Positions 24,344-31,783 of a stretch of DNA of 64,000 nt are shown here, piece by piece. The stretch comes from Flavobacterium humi (GTDB lineage Bacteria; Bacteroidota; Bacteroidia; Flavobacteriales; Flavobacteriaceae): contig NZ_SRLH01000009.1 of assembly GCF_004745595.1 (NCBI RefSeq), forward strand, positions 124,001-188,000, written 5' to 3'. Each line of letters starts with the position of its first letter. Position 1 is the stretch's first letter. A program made the position numbers and the translations under genes. The notes under the pieces are model-generated. The model saw nothing but the letters and a program-made list of their open reading frames with translations, searched no databases and had not been told where the DNA came from.

Positions 24344-24619
24344 TTATTTGTTAACTGATCCTTCTAATTCAGCACCAGCTTTGAATTTCACTACATTTTT
24401 AGCAGCAATTTTGATAGTTTTTCCTGTTTGTGGGTTTCTTCCATCTCTTGCAGCTCTAGAAGATACTGACCAAGATCCAAATCCAACAAGAGATACTCTT
24501 CCACCTTTTTTCAAAGTACCTTCAACATTTCCTAAAAATGACTCTAAAGCTAGTTTAGCTGCAGCTTTCGTAATTCCTGCATCAGCAGCAATAGCATCGA
24601 TTAAATCTGATTTGTTCAT
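24344..24619 (-). CDS. HU-type DNA-binding protein
   Basis: 91 residues, a typical HU length. MNKSDLIDAIAADAGITKAAAKLALESF forms the dimer helices; GRVSLVGFGSWSVSSRAARDGRNPQTGKTIKIAA is the saddle and DNA-binding arm with the RNPQTG tip. It packages and bends DNA in the nucleoid. It has its own promoter and terminator, as expected for a highly expressed single gene. Confidence 0.95.
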   Translation of the reverse strand: MNKSDLIDAIAADAGITKAAAKLALESFLGNVEGTLKKGGRVSLVGFGSWSVSSRAARDGRNPQTGKTIKIAAKNVVKFKAGAELEGSVNK

Positions 24620-24664
24620 AATAATTGTTATTAATTGATTGGTTAATATTAATACTTACACCTA

Positions 24665-24694
24665 CAAATTTAATAGGATTTACTTACCATACAA
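24665..24694 (-). promoter_or_regulatory. Promoter of the HU gene
   Basis: Minus strand TTG (24694-24692), 19 bases, TAAATTTG (24672-24665). The start codon lies about 45 bases downstream. Confidence 0.7.
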
Positions 24695-24799
24695 CACCTA
24701 AGCTATTTTTTTGCTGTTTTTGTTAATAACTTAAGTTCTTTGTTGATAAATTGAACTTGTTTTATATCAAATCGGCGTCAACCCTACCATTTGTTGGGT

Positions 24800-25750
24800 T
24801 TAAAATGCATGCGCATCGGTTGAGAAAGCCATTCCGTTAAGCAATTCGTGTATGGCCATTTTCTTTTTCCCCGGGAACTGCAATGACTTAATGTGGATAT
24901 ACCCGTCCGGAACAGCGATTTTCATCTCTTTTTTGGTGGTAATCACACTTCCGGCGGCATCAGTATGCGCAATAATCTCTTTTCCGGCGGCATAAATCTT
25001 GACATTCCACTCGTCGTTTCCATCCTTAAAATTGCAATAGGCGGTTGGGTACGGGCTCAAACCCCTGATCAGGTTGTACACCTCGGCGGCATTTTTAGTA
25101 AAATCGATTTTACAATTGTCCCTGTCTAATTTATAAGCTGTTTTAATACCTGACATATCTTCTTGTATTGTGGTCACCGCTTTTCCTTCCGAAATTAGCT
25201 GCAAGGTTTCCAAAACCGTTTCGCTTCCCAAATGCATTAATCGGTCGTGGAGCTCGCCCGCATTTTCCGATTCCAGGATTTCAGTGATTTTACTTAGAAT
25301 CATGGCTCCGGTGTCGATCTTTTCATCAATAAAAAAGGTAGTCACCCCGGTTTTGGTTTCTCCATTAATAATAGCCCAATTAATAGGTGCTGCTCCGCGG
25401 TAATCCGGCAAAAGGGACGCATGCAGGTTGAAAGTGCCCAGTTCCGGCATGGCCCAAACCACTTTTGGCAACATCCTAAACGCCACGACGATATGAAGGT
25501 TGGCCTGGAGCGACTTCAATTCGGCCAGGAAAGATTCATCCTTTAAGTTTGTCGGCTGCAACAAAGGCAATTGTTGCCCGAGCGCGTATTCCTTTACGGC
25601 TGAAAATTTCACTTTTTGGCCCCGGCCGGCCGGTTTGTCCGGTGCCGTGATCACTCCTACTATTTCATGCTTTTTTTGTTTTACAATGGCATCCAGTATC
25701 CCAACCGCGAAATCCGGCGTTCCCATAAAAACAATTCGTAATGCTTTCAT
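24800..25750 (-). CDS. fmt: Methionyl-tRNA formyltransferase
   Basis: 316 residues. It formylates Met-tRNA for initiation using 10-formyl-THF. N-terminal Rossmann-type domain with RIVFMGTPDFAV, the active-site block FNLHASLLPDYRGAAPINWAIINGE (Asn/His and SLLP motif) and GVTTFFIDEKIDTGAM; C-terminal OB-like domain from about 210. It overlaps the recQ stop by 4 bases (ATGA), so the two are co-translated. Confidence 0.96.
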   Translation of the reverse strand: MKALRIVFMGTPDFAVGILDAIVKQKKHEIVGVITAPDKPAGRGQKVKFSAVKEYALGQQLPLLQPTNLKDESFLAELKSLQANLHIVVAFRMLPKVVWAMPELGTFNLHASLLPDYRGAAPINWAIINGETKTGVTTFFIDEKIDTGAMILSKITEILESENAGELHDRLMHLGSETVLETLQLISEGKAVTTIQEDMSGIKTAYKLDRDNCKIDFTKNAAEVYNLIRGLSPYPTAYCNFKDGNDEWNVKIYAAGKEIIAHTDAAGSVITTKKEMKIAVPDGYIHIKSLQFPGKKKMAIHELLNGMAFSTDAHAF

Positions 25751-27645
25751 TTCTTATGTAATGTATATTGATTTTTTGTATTGAAACTGATTATTCCGTG
25801 TTCCAGCAATTGCTTCAGGGCTTCGAGCATTTCCGCTTCTTCCGTGGGAAGTACTGCCGCCAAATCCCTGGAGGTCATGTCTTTTCCTGCCAGCAGCCTT
25901 ACTATTTCCGTCCGTATGGCTTCTATAGTAAAAGAGGAGGGCTTCTTTTGGGTGCAATAGGAGCAAATGCCGCAATCGGCTGTGTTTTTTTCCCCGAAAT
26001 ACCCCAGCAGCAGCCTGCTTTTGCAGCTCCCTTCATCCGAAACATACCGGATAACGGCGTCCAACTGCTTTTGCTTGACCTGGTTCTGTTTTTCCAGGTG
26101 TTTGGAAACCCTGTTGATGGTCCTGTCATCTTCCCTGACTTCCAGGAAAGTGATTTTGGATTCGTTTTGCTGTGAAAAATAGGCTACAATATTGAGGTTC
26201 TTCAGTTTCTCCAGCAAATGTAAAACTTTCGCTTCGGTTGTATTGGCTTTTTTAGCAATAAAAACAGTGTTGATATTGGTCTGAAGGTCGAAAATGCCGG
26301 GATACGATCGTAAAATGACCGAAATAACCGTGGCATCGTCCGGATTCAGGCTGCTGTAACGGATGACTTCCCTGGATTCGATTAAAAACTGGATCTGGAC
26401 TTTCTCTGAAAATTCCTGCGAAAGCGAAAGGATGCCCTGCCGGTCCAAAAACTGCAAGGCATTGAAGGTTTTTACCGCCGGGAACTTATATTGGCCGCAA
26501 AACTGGTTCAGGCTGAAAGGAAATTCTTCGTTGATGCCTTCCCCATAACCAATGCGGAAATAATTGCAGAGCTTGACAAATACTTCCTTAAGGAAAGCCG
26601 TATCGGGCAAAACCGAAAGAAACTGGCTCTCCGCCCGGACCACATCCGACGGGGACGAAATCAGGACGGCAAACGCTTTTTCCCCATTCCGCCCTGCCCT
26701 GCCCGCTTCCTGGTAATAGCTTTCTAGGTTTTCGGGCAAATTGATATGGATGACCGTTTTTACGTCCGGCTTGTCAATACCCATTCCAAAGGCACTGGTA
26801 GCCACCATTACCGGCGTTTCGTCCTGCATCCAGGAAACCATATTCTTTTCCTTCTCCTTAACGGGCAGCCCTCCGTGGTAAAACGTTGTTTTGTGCCCCA
26901 AAGCCTTGAGCTGTGCGGCATATTCATGGCAGTTTTTACGGTTTCGGACATAAATGATGGCCGATTGCGGGTTTTTCGTCAGGATCTGGTTGAGTTTATA
27001 CAGTTTGTCTTCGGCCTTGATGATAAAATACCCCAAATTATGCCGTGCAAAAGATTGCTGGAAAACCTTCGGGGCTTCCAAACCCAAAAGCCCGATGATA
27101 TCTTCCTGGACAGGCGGTGTCGCCGAAGCCGTAAGGGCAATAAAAGGGATTTTGGTAAAATGCTGTTTTAAATTTTTTATTTTCAGGTAAGAAGGCCTAA
27201 AGTCGTGCCCCCATTGCGACACGCAATGCGCTTCATCAATGGCGATCAATGAAATAGGCAGGGCTTTGATTCTTTCGAGCACCCAATCCTGTTCTAAACG
27301 TTCGGGGGAAAGGTACAGGAATTTGTAATTGCCGAACTGGCAGTTGTCCAATAAGGCTATCAATTCGTCCGGTTTTATCGAACCTGTCAGGGCAATGGCT
27401 TTGATATCCCTGGCCTGCAGCTGGTTTACCTGGTCTTTCATCAGGGCTACCAAAGGAGAAATGACCAGGCACAGGCCTTCGTTAACCATAGCAGGAACCT
27501 GGAAACACAAGGATTTCCCGCCACCTGTCGGCATGAGCCCAAAAGTATCGTTCCCTTCCAGTACCGACCGGATAATGTCTTCCTGAACAGGCCTGAAAGC
27601 ATCGTAATGCCAATATTTCTGAAGAATCTGTAATGCTTCCTGCAT
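25747..27645 (-). CDS. recQ: RecQ-family ATP-dependent DNA helicase
   Basis: 632 residues. Helicase motifs in order: Q-motif region YWHYDAFRPVQEDII, Walker A MPTGGGKSLCFQ, DEAH (IDEAHCVSQWGHDFRPSY), TASATPPVQEDI, SAFGMGIDKPDV and QEAGRAGRNGE. The zinc-site cysteines (CKSRLLLGYFGE ... DCGICSYC) follow. The C-terminus ends in a winged-helix-like piece without a clear HRDC domain, so it is shorter than E. coli-type RecQ in layout. It unwinds DNA in repair and recombination. It is upstream of and overlapping fmt. Confidence 0.94.
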   Translation of the reverse strand: MQEALQILQKYWHYDAFRPVQEDIIRSVLEGNDTFGLMPTGGGKSLCFQVPAMVNEGLCLVISPLVALMKDQVNQLQARDIKAIALTGSIKPDELIALLDNCQFGNYKFLYLSPERLEQDWVLERIKALPISLIAIDEAHCVSQWGHDFRPSYLKIKNLKQHFTKIPFIALTASATPPVQEDIIGLLGLEAPKVFQQSFARHNLGYFIIKAEDKLYKLNQILTKNPQSAIIYVRNRKNCHEYAAQLKALGHKTTFYHGGLPVKEKEKNMVSWMQDETPVMVATSAFGMGIDKPDVKTVIHINLPENLESYYQEAGRAGRNGEKAFAVLISSPSDVVRAESQFLSVLPDTAFLKEVFVKLCNYFRIGYGEGINEEFPFSLNQFCGQYKFPAVKTFNALQFLDRQGILSLSQEFSEKVQIQFLIESREVIRYSSLNPDDATVISVILRSYPGIFDLQTNINTVFIAKKANTTEAKVLHLLEKLKNLNIVAYFSQQNESKITFLEVREDDRTINRVSKHLEKQNQVKQKQLDAVIRYVSDEGSCKSRLLLGYFGEKNTADCGICSYCTQKKPSSFTIEAIRTEIVRLLAGKDMTSRDLAAVLPTEEAEMLEALKQLLEHGIISFNTKNQYTLHKK

Positions 27646-27701
27646 TTTCTTGATTTAGGGGTTTAAAGCTTGAAGAAACTTTAAAACATATAATTCATCC
27701 G

Positions 27702-28235
27702 TTAAAGATGCCCCAAGATAAAAAGAATTCTGTTATCAACCGTATCTTTTGGCACTTCAATAAGAGTATAGCCGTATTTCTCATAGGTTTCAACCAGGTG
27801 GTTGTAGATCAGTTTTGCCTGTTCGTAATTTTCATAACGCTCGTTATCGGCAATATAGATATCTTCCCAGGGCGGCAAGATGAATATTTTGGTGTATTTG
27901 TTTTCACGGCAGGCTGCATCGAAAAAAGCGGGATAACTGTCTCCTATATAATGCATGTAAGCCAGTACGTCCGGGATACCACGGTCCAGGAAAACAACGT
28001 CGTGCGGTTCTTTTTGAGCGTTGTTGAACTGTTTTTTCCTTCCTTCGAGCAATAATTCGCTAAAAAGCAACGGATTTTCAAGAAACAGCTGTTCGATGCC
28101 CTGTTTTTTGGCCTCAAGGATCACTTCACGCGAGATTTCAGGATAACAGCAATGTCCTTTGGCTACCAATTGGTCAATGATAGTGGTTTTGCCTGTCCCG
28201 GGCCCTCCGATGATAACAACAATTTCTTTCTGCAC
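27702..28235 (-). CDS. P-loop ATPase/kinase-like protein (AAA_28 type)
   Basis: 177 residues. Walker A GGPGTGKTTIIDQL at residues 10-23, then EISREVILEAKKQGIEQLFLENPLLFSELLLEGRKKQ and VVFLDRGIPDVLAYMHYIGD (Walker B-like). These match the NadR-kinase-like or AAA_28 small ATPase group of unknown substrate. A -7 box TATTTTTG lies at 28262-28255. It is a separate unit upstream of recQ with a 56-base gap. Confidence 0.88.
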   Translation of the reverse strand: MQKEIVVIIGGPGTGKTTIIDQLVAKGHCCYPEISREVILEAKKQGIEQLFLENPLLFSELLLEGRKKQFNNAQKEPHDVVFLDRGIPDVLAYMHYIGDSYPAFFDAACRENKYTKIFILPPWEDIYIADNERYENYEQAKLIYNHLVETYEKYGYTLIEVPKDTVDNRILFILGHL

Positions 28236-28487
28236 TTTGTAAAAAATAAAGGCGCAAAAATACTTAAACTTATTGGATTTGAAAAGTTTTTTTAAACAAG
28301 CCGCAACAAGGCATTGATTTCAATCGGCAAGGCCAAAAAAAGACCGGTTCCCTAGGCCTCGGAAAGCCAAAAAACGGCCCGTCGGCACATCCCTTATAAA
28401 AATATAGGCCGCTGCTCTTATTTCTTGATTTCCATAGCGTAATTCCTAAATCTAAAATTGTATATTTGCTTTTATTTTAATTTGAAT

Positions 28488-28772
28488 ATGGATAAGAAAA
28501 CCACAGAGTTTTATGCGCGATTAAAAGAAGAACTCGACAACGCAAACGTTTGGCCGGCAAAATACTTGTTTAAGTTTATCGTCCCTACCGAAACAGAGAA
28601 GATCAAAGCCGTTGAGAATGCGTTCGACCGTATGGGTGCCGTTATTGACACGCGTCAGTCAAAAGGCGGGAAATTCACAAGTGTTTCTGTAGATGTACAA
28701 ATGCCAAGTGCGGACAGCATTATTAAAAAATACCAGGAAGTTTCGACTGTTGAAGGTATAATTTCCCTATAA
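28488..28772 (+). CDS. DUF493 (YbeD-like) protein
   Basis: About 94 residues with ferredoxin-like regulatory fold features: WPAKYLFKFIVPTETEKIKAVENAF and SKGGKFTSVSVDVQMPSADSIIKKYQEVS. ATG 28488 is chosen; a -7 box TATATTTG (28461-28468) overlaps the longer frame start, so the longer form would not be transcribed. The stop is directly followed by the DUF4290 start, so they are coupled. Confidence 0.88.
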   Translation: MDKKTTEFYARLKEELDNANVWPAKYLFKFIVPTETEKIKAVENAFDRMGAVIDTRQSKGGKFTSVSVDVQMPSADSIIKKYQEVSTVEGIISL

Positions 28773-29504
28773 ATGGATACAAAATACATAAAAGAAATCG
28801 CTGCGGATGTAGTGCAGAACCTAGAGTACAATTCTGAAAGAAAAGCACTTATCATTCCTGAATACGGCCGTTACCTGCACAAACTGATTGACCAGGCCAC
28901 GGCTATCGAAGACCGTACCGAACGCAACAAGGCCGCAAAATACATCATATCGGTAATGGGGAATTTAAATCCTCATTTGCGTGATGTCCCTGATTTCCAG
29001 CACAAGCTTTGGGACCAGATTTTCATTATGTCCGATTTTAAACTGGATGTGGATTCCCCATACCCGATCCCGTCCCGGGAAGTGTTGAGGATGAAGCCGG
29101 ATCCGCTGAAATACCCTCAGAATTTCCCTAAATACAGGTTTTACGGCAACAACATCAAATATATGATCGATGTGGCCAACAAATGGGAAGACGGCGAACT
29201 GAAAAACGCCTTGTGCAAGGTCATTGCCACCCACATGAAAAAATCGTACCTGAGCTGGAATAAAGACACGGTGACTGATGCAGTGATCTTCGAGCATTTA
29301 TTGGAACTTTCAGGCGGAAAAATCAACCTGACCCAAAGCTCTGAAGAACTCCTGAATTCTACTGACCTGATGCGTACCAACAAACGCATGTCAAACAAAA
29401 TCCAGAACAACAACAACGGTAATAACAACAATGGCGGAAAGCAAAAAATTATAAAAAACGGGAAACCGAAACCTTTTATAAAAAACAATAACAATCCGAA
29501 ATAA
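28773..29504 (+). CDS. DUF4290 protein
   Basis: 243 residues, cytosolic. Bacteroidota-specific DUF4290: LEYNSERKALIIPEYGRYLHKLIDQA, NPHLRDVPDFQHKLWDQIFIMSDF, YPIPSREVL...YPQNFPKYRFYGNNIKYMI. The last 45 residues are low-complexity Asn/Lys/Gly (NNNNGNNNNGG). Role unknown. It sits between DUF493 and murA. Confidence 0.9.
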   Translation: MDTKYIKEIAADVVQNLEYNSERKALIIPEYGRYLHKLIDQATAIEDRTERNKAAKYIISVMGNLNPHLRDVPDFQHKLWDQIFIMSDFKLDVDSPYPIPSREVLRMKPDPLKYPQNFPKYRFYGNNIKYMIDVANKWEDGELKNALCKVIATHMKKSYLSWNKDTVTDAVIFEHLLELSGGKINLTQSSEELLNSTDLMRTNKRMSNKIQNNNNGNNNNGGKQKIIKNGKPKPFIKNNNNPK

Positions 29505-29603
29505 TATACATTACATGGGTTTTGGATTATGAATCGATGCCTGGCTAAACAGCATCATTCCTAATTCAGGCTTATATTCACTCATAAATCATACCTCAAA
29601 AAA

Positions 29604-30914
29604 ATGGGAACTTTTAAAATTGAAGGCGGTATCCGATTAAAAGGAGAAATCACACCACAAGGAGCTAAAAATGAAGCATTACAGATTTTATGTGCTGTCC
29701 TTCTGACTCCGGAAAAAGTAACAATAAACAATATCCCTGATATTATCGACGTCAACAAACTGATTACCTTATTGGGCAATCTTGGCGTAAAAATCCAGAA
29801 AAACGGGCCGGGTTCGGTCACTTTCCAGGCAGACGAGGTCAATGTTGGCTATCTTGAAACGGAAGCTTTCAAAAAAGAAGGCGGTTCCTTGCGTGGTTCC
29901 ATTATGATTGTGGGCCCGCTTTTGGCACGTTTCGGAAAAGGATACATCCCAAAACCCGGAGGAGATAAAATCGGAAGGAGAAGGCTCGACACCCACTTTG
30001 AAGGATTTATCAACCTGGGCGCTAAATTCAGGTACGAAAGAGAAGACCATTTTTACGGCGTGGAAATAAACGGGCGCCTGCAAGGTGCTTATATGTTGCT
30101 GGACGAAGCTTCGGTTACCGGGACCGCAAACATTGTGATGGCTGCCGTACTTGCCGAGGGCAAAACCACCATTTACAACGCCGCCTGCGAACCTTACCTG
30201 CAACAATTGTGCAACATGCTTAACTCGATGGGGGCCAAAATCACCGGAGTGGGCTCCAACCTGATCACTATTGAAGGCGTGGAAAGCCTTGGAGGATGCG
30301 AGCACAGGATTTTACCGGATATGATTGAAATCGGTTCCTGGATTGGCCTTGCAGCCATGACCAGAAGCGAGATTACCATTAAAGATGTAAGCTGGGACAA
30401 CCTGGGAGTCATTCCGAACGTATTCCGCAAATTAGGGATCACACTTGAAAAACGCGGGGATGATATCTACATTCCGTCCCACGAAAACGGGTATGAGGTA
30501 AAAACGGATATCGACGGTTCTATTTTGACTATAGCCGATGCGCCTTGGCCGGGATTTACACCTGATTTGCTAAGTATTGTACTGGTTGTCGCCACACAAG
30601 CAAAAGGAGACGTATTGATCCATCAGAAAATGTTTGAGAGCCGTTTGTTCTTCGTGGATAAATTAATCGATATGGGCGCCAAGATCATGCTATGCGATCC
30701 GCACAGGGCCGTGGTTATGGGTCATGATTTCCAATCACAGCTTAAAGCGACCACCATGTCTTCTCCTGATATCAGGGCGGGGATTTCCTTGTTAATCGCA
30801 GCGCTTTCCGCCAAAGGAACCAGTACGATCCAAAACATCGAACAGATTGACCGCGGATACGAAAGAATTGACGAAAGATTAAGAGCAATCGGTGCCAATA
30901 TTGTCCGTGCTTAA
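29604..30914 (+). CDS. murA: UDP-N-acetylglucosamine 1-carboxyvinyltransferase, Cys-to-Asp type
   Basis: 436 residues. MurA adds enolpyruvate from PEP to UDP-GlcNAc, the first step of peptidoglycan synthesis, in the cytoplasm. Family blocks: IEGGIRLKGEITPQGAKNEALQ (with the KN pair), RGSIMIVGPLLARFG, VTGTANIVMAAVLA and DIRAGISLLIAAL. The flexible loop reads PKPGGDKIG with D121 where E. coli MurA has Cys115 (PGGCTIG). Such Asp variants are active but not alkylated by fosfomycin, as known in Mycobacterium and Chlamydia. A terminator follows. Confidence 0.96.
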   Translation: MGTFKIEGGIRLKGEITPQGAKNEALQILCAVLLTPEKVTINNIPDIIDVNKLITLLGNLGVKIQKNGPGSVTFQADEVNVGYLETEAFKKEGGSLRGSIMIVGPLLARFGKGYIPKPGGDKIGRRRLDTHFEGFINLGAKFRYEREDHFYGVEINGRLQGAYMLLDEASVTGTANIVMAAVLAEGKTTIYNAACEPYLQQLCNMLNSMGAKITGVGSNLITIEGVESLGGCEHRILPDMIEIGSWIGLAAMTRSEITIKDVSWDNLGVIPNVFRKLGITLEKRGDDIYIPSHENGYEVKTDIDGSILTIADAPWPGFTPDLLSIVLVVATQAKGDVLIHQKMFESRLFFVDKLIDMGAKIMLCDPHRAVVMGHDFQSQLKATTMSSPDIRAGISLLIAALSAKGTSTIQNIEQIDRGYERIDERLRAIGANIVRA

Positions 30915-30942
30915 TTATAATTTCAAATAGCATCACCTTACT

Positions 30943-30976
30943 AATCCCATCGCGAATGCCTTGGGATTTCTTTTTT
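30943..30976 (+). terminator. Terminator after murA
   Basis: AATCCCA (30943-30949) / TGGGATT (30962-30968) with 12-base loop and T-rich tail, ending just before the TSUP gene. Confidence 0.75.
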
Positions 30977-30981
30977 AGACT

Positions 30982-31752
30982 ATGGAAACCAGTATACTTC
31001 TTTTTCTTTGCATCGCCTCTTTTTCAGCCGGATTTGTAGATGCCATTGTTGGCGGCGGCGGGCTCATCCAAACCCCGGTAGCTTTAATATTATTACCCAA
31101 CCAGGCGGTCTCGTCCATTATCGGGACCCTTAAAATACCGGCCTTCAGCGGTACGAGTTTTGCCGCTTCGCAATACCTGAAAAAAGTAGACATGAACTGG
31201 AAACTGCTCATCCTCATGTCGGTAATCGCATTTGCTTCGGCTTTTACGGGTTCGACCCTTTTGACCTATGTGAGCAACGATTTTATGAAACCATTGCTCC
31301 TGGTTGTCCTCTCGCTTTTGGCGGTTTACACTTTCGTGAAAAAGAATTTCGGGCAACATCAGGAAAAAGCCTTATCCTTAAAACAACAAATTACATATGC
31401 CGTAATCATCAGCCTTGCCGTTGGTTTTTACGACGGGTTTATCGGTCCGGGAACAGGCAGCTTTTTTGTTGTGGCTTTTATTTCCCTGCTTGGGTTCGAT
31501 TTCCTCCATGCTTCCGCAAACGCCAAAATGGTCAACCTGGCCACTAATTTTGGTTCCATATGCCTTTTCATCCTAAAAGGGAAAATCATCTGGGCTATTG
31601 CTATTCCAATGGCGGTATGTAATGCACTAGGCGGTTTTATCGGGGCTAAATTAGCTATTGCCAAAGGAAACGGCTTTATCCGCATTTTCTTCCTGATTGT
31701 GGTCATCGGGACATTGATCCGTTTCGGCTACGATGTTTTTACCGGCAAATAA
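30982..31752 (+). CDS. TSUP (TauE/SafE) family membrane transporter
   Basis: 256 residues with about eight hydrophobic helices. The N-terminal repeat has AGFVDAIVGGGGLIQTPVALIL; the second repeat has GFYDGFIGPGTGSFFVVAFI. Both are characteristic of the sulfite-exporter-like TSUP family, which moves sulfur anions or organic anions across the inner membrane. The substrate cannot be told from sequence. Confidence 0.92.
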   Translation: METSILLFLCIASFSAGFVDAIVGGGGLIQTPVALILLPNQAVSSIIGTLKIPAFSGTSFAASQYLKKVDMNWKLLILMSVIAFASAFTGSTLLTYVSNDFMKPLLLVVLSLLAVYTFVKKNFGQHQEKALSLKQQITYAVIISLAVGFYDGFIGPGTGSFFVVAFISLLGFDFLHASANAKMVNLATNFGSICLFILKGKIIWAIAIPMAVCNALGGFIGAKLAIAKGNGFIRIFFLIVVIGTLIRFGYDVFTGK

Positions 31753-31783
31753 GCCCGTCAACAGCAAGAAGAATTGTTTTTCG

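Noticed and set aside
28236..28487. Possible structured RNA in a GC-richer patch (GGCC/CGG-rich words around 28330-28400)
   Set aside because: Several short inverted words are present, but no consistent helix set could be drawn; left unannotated.
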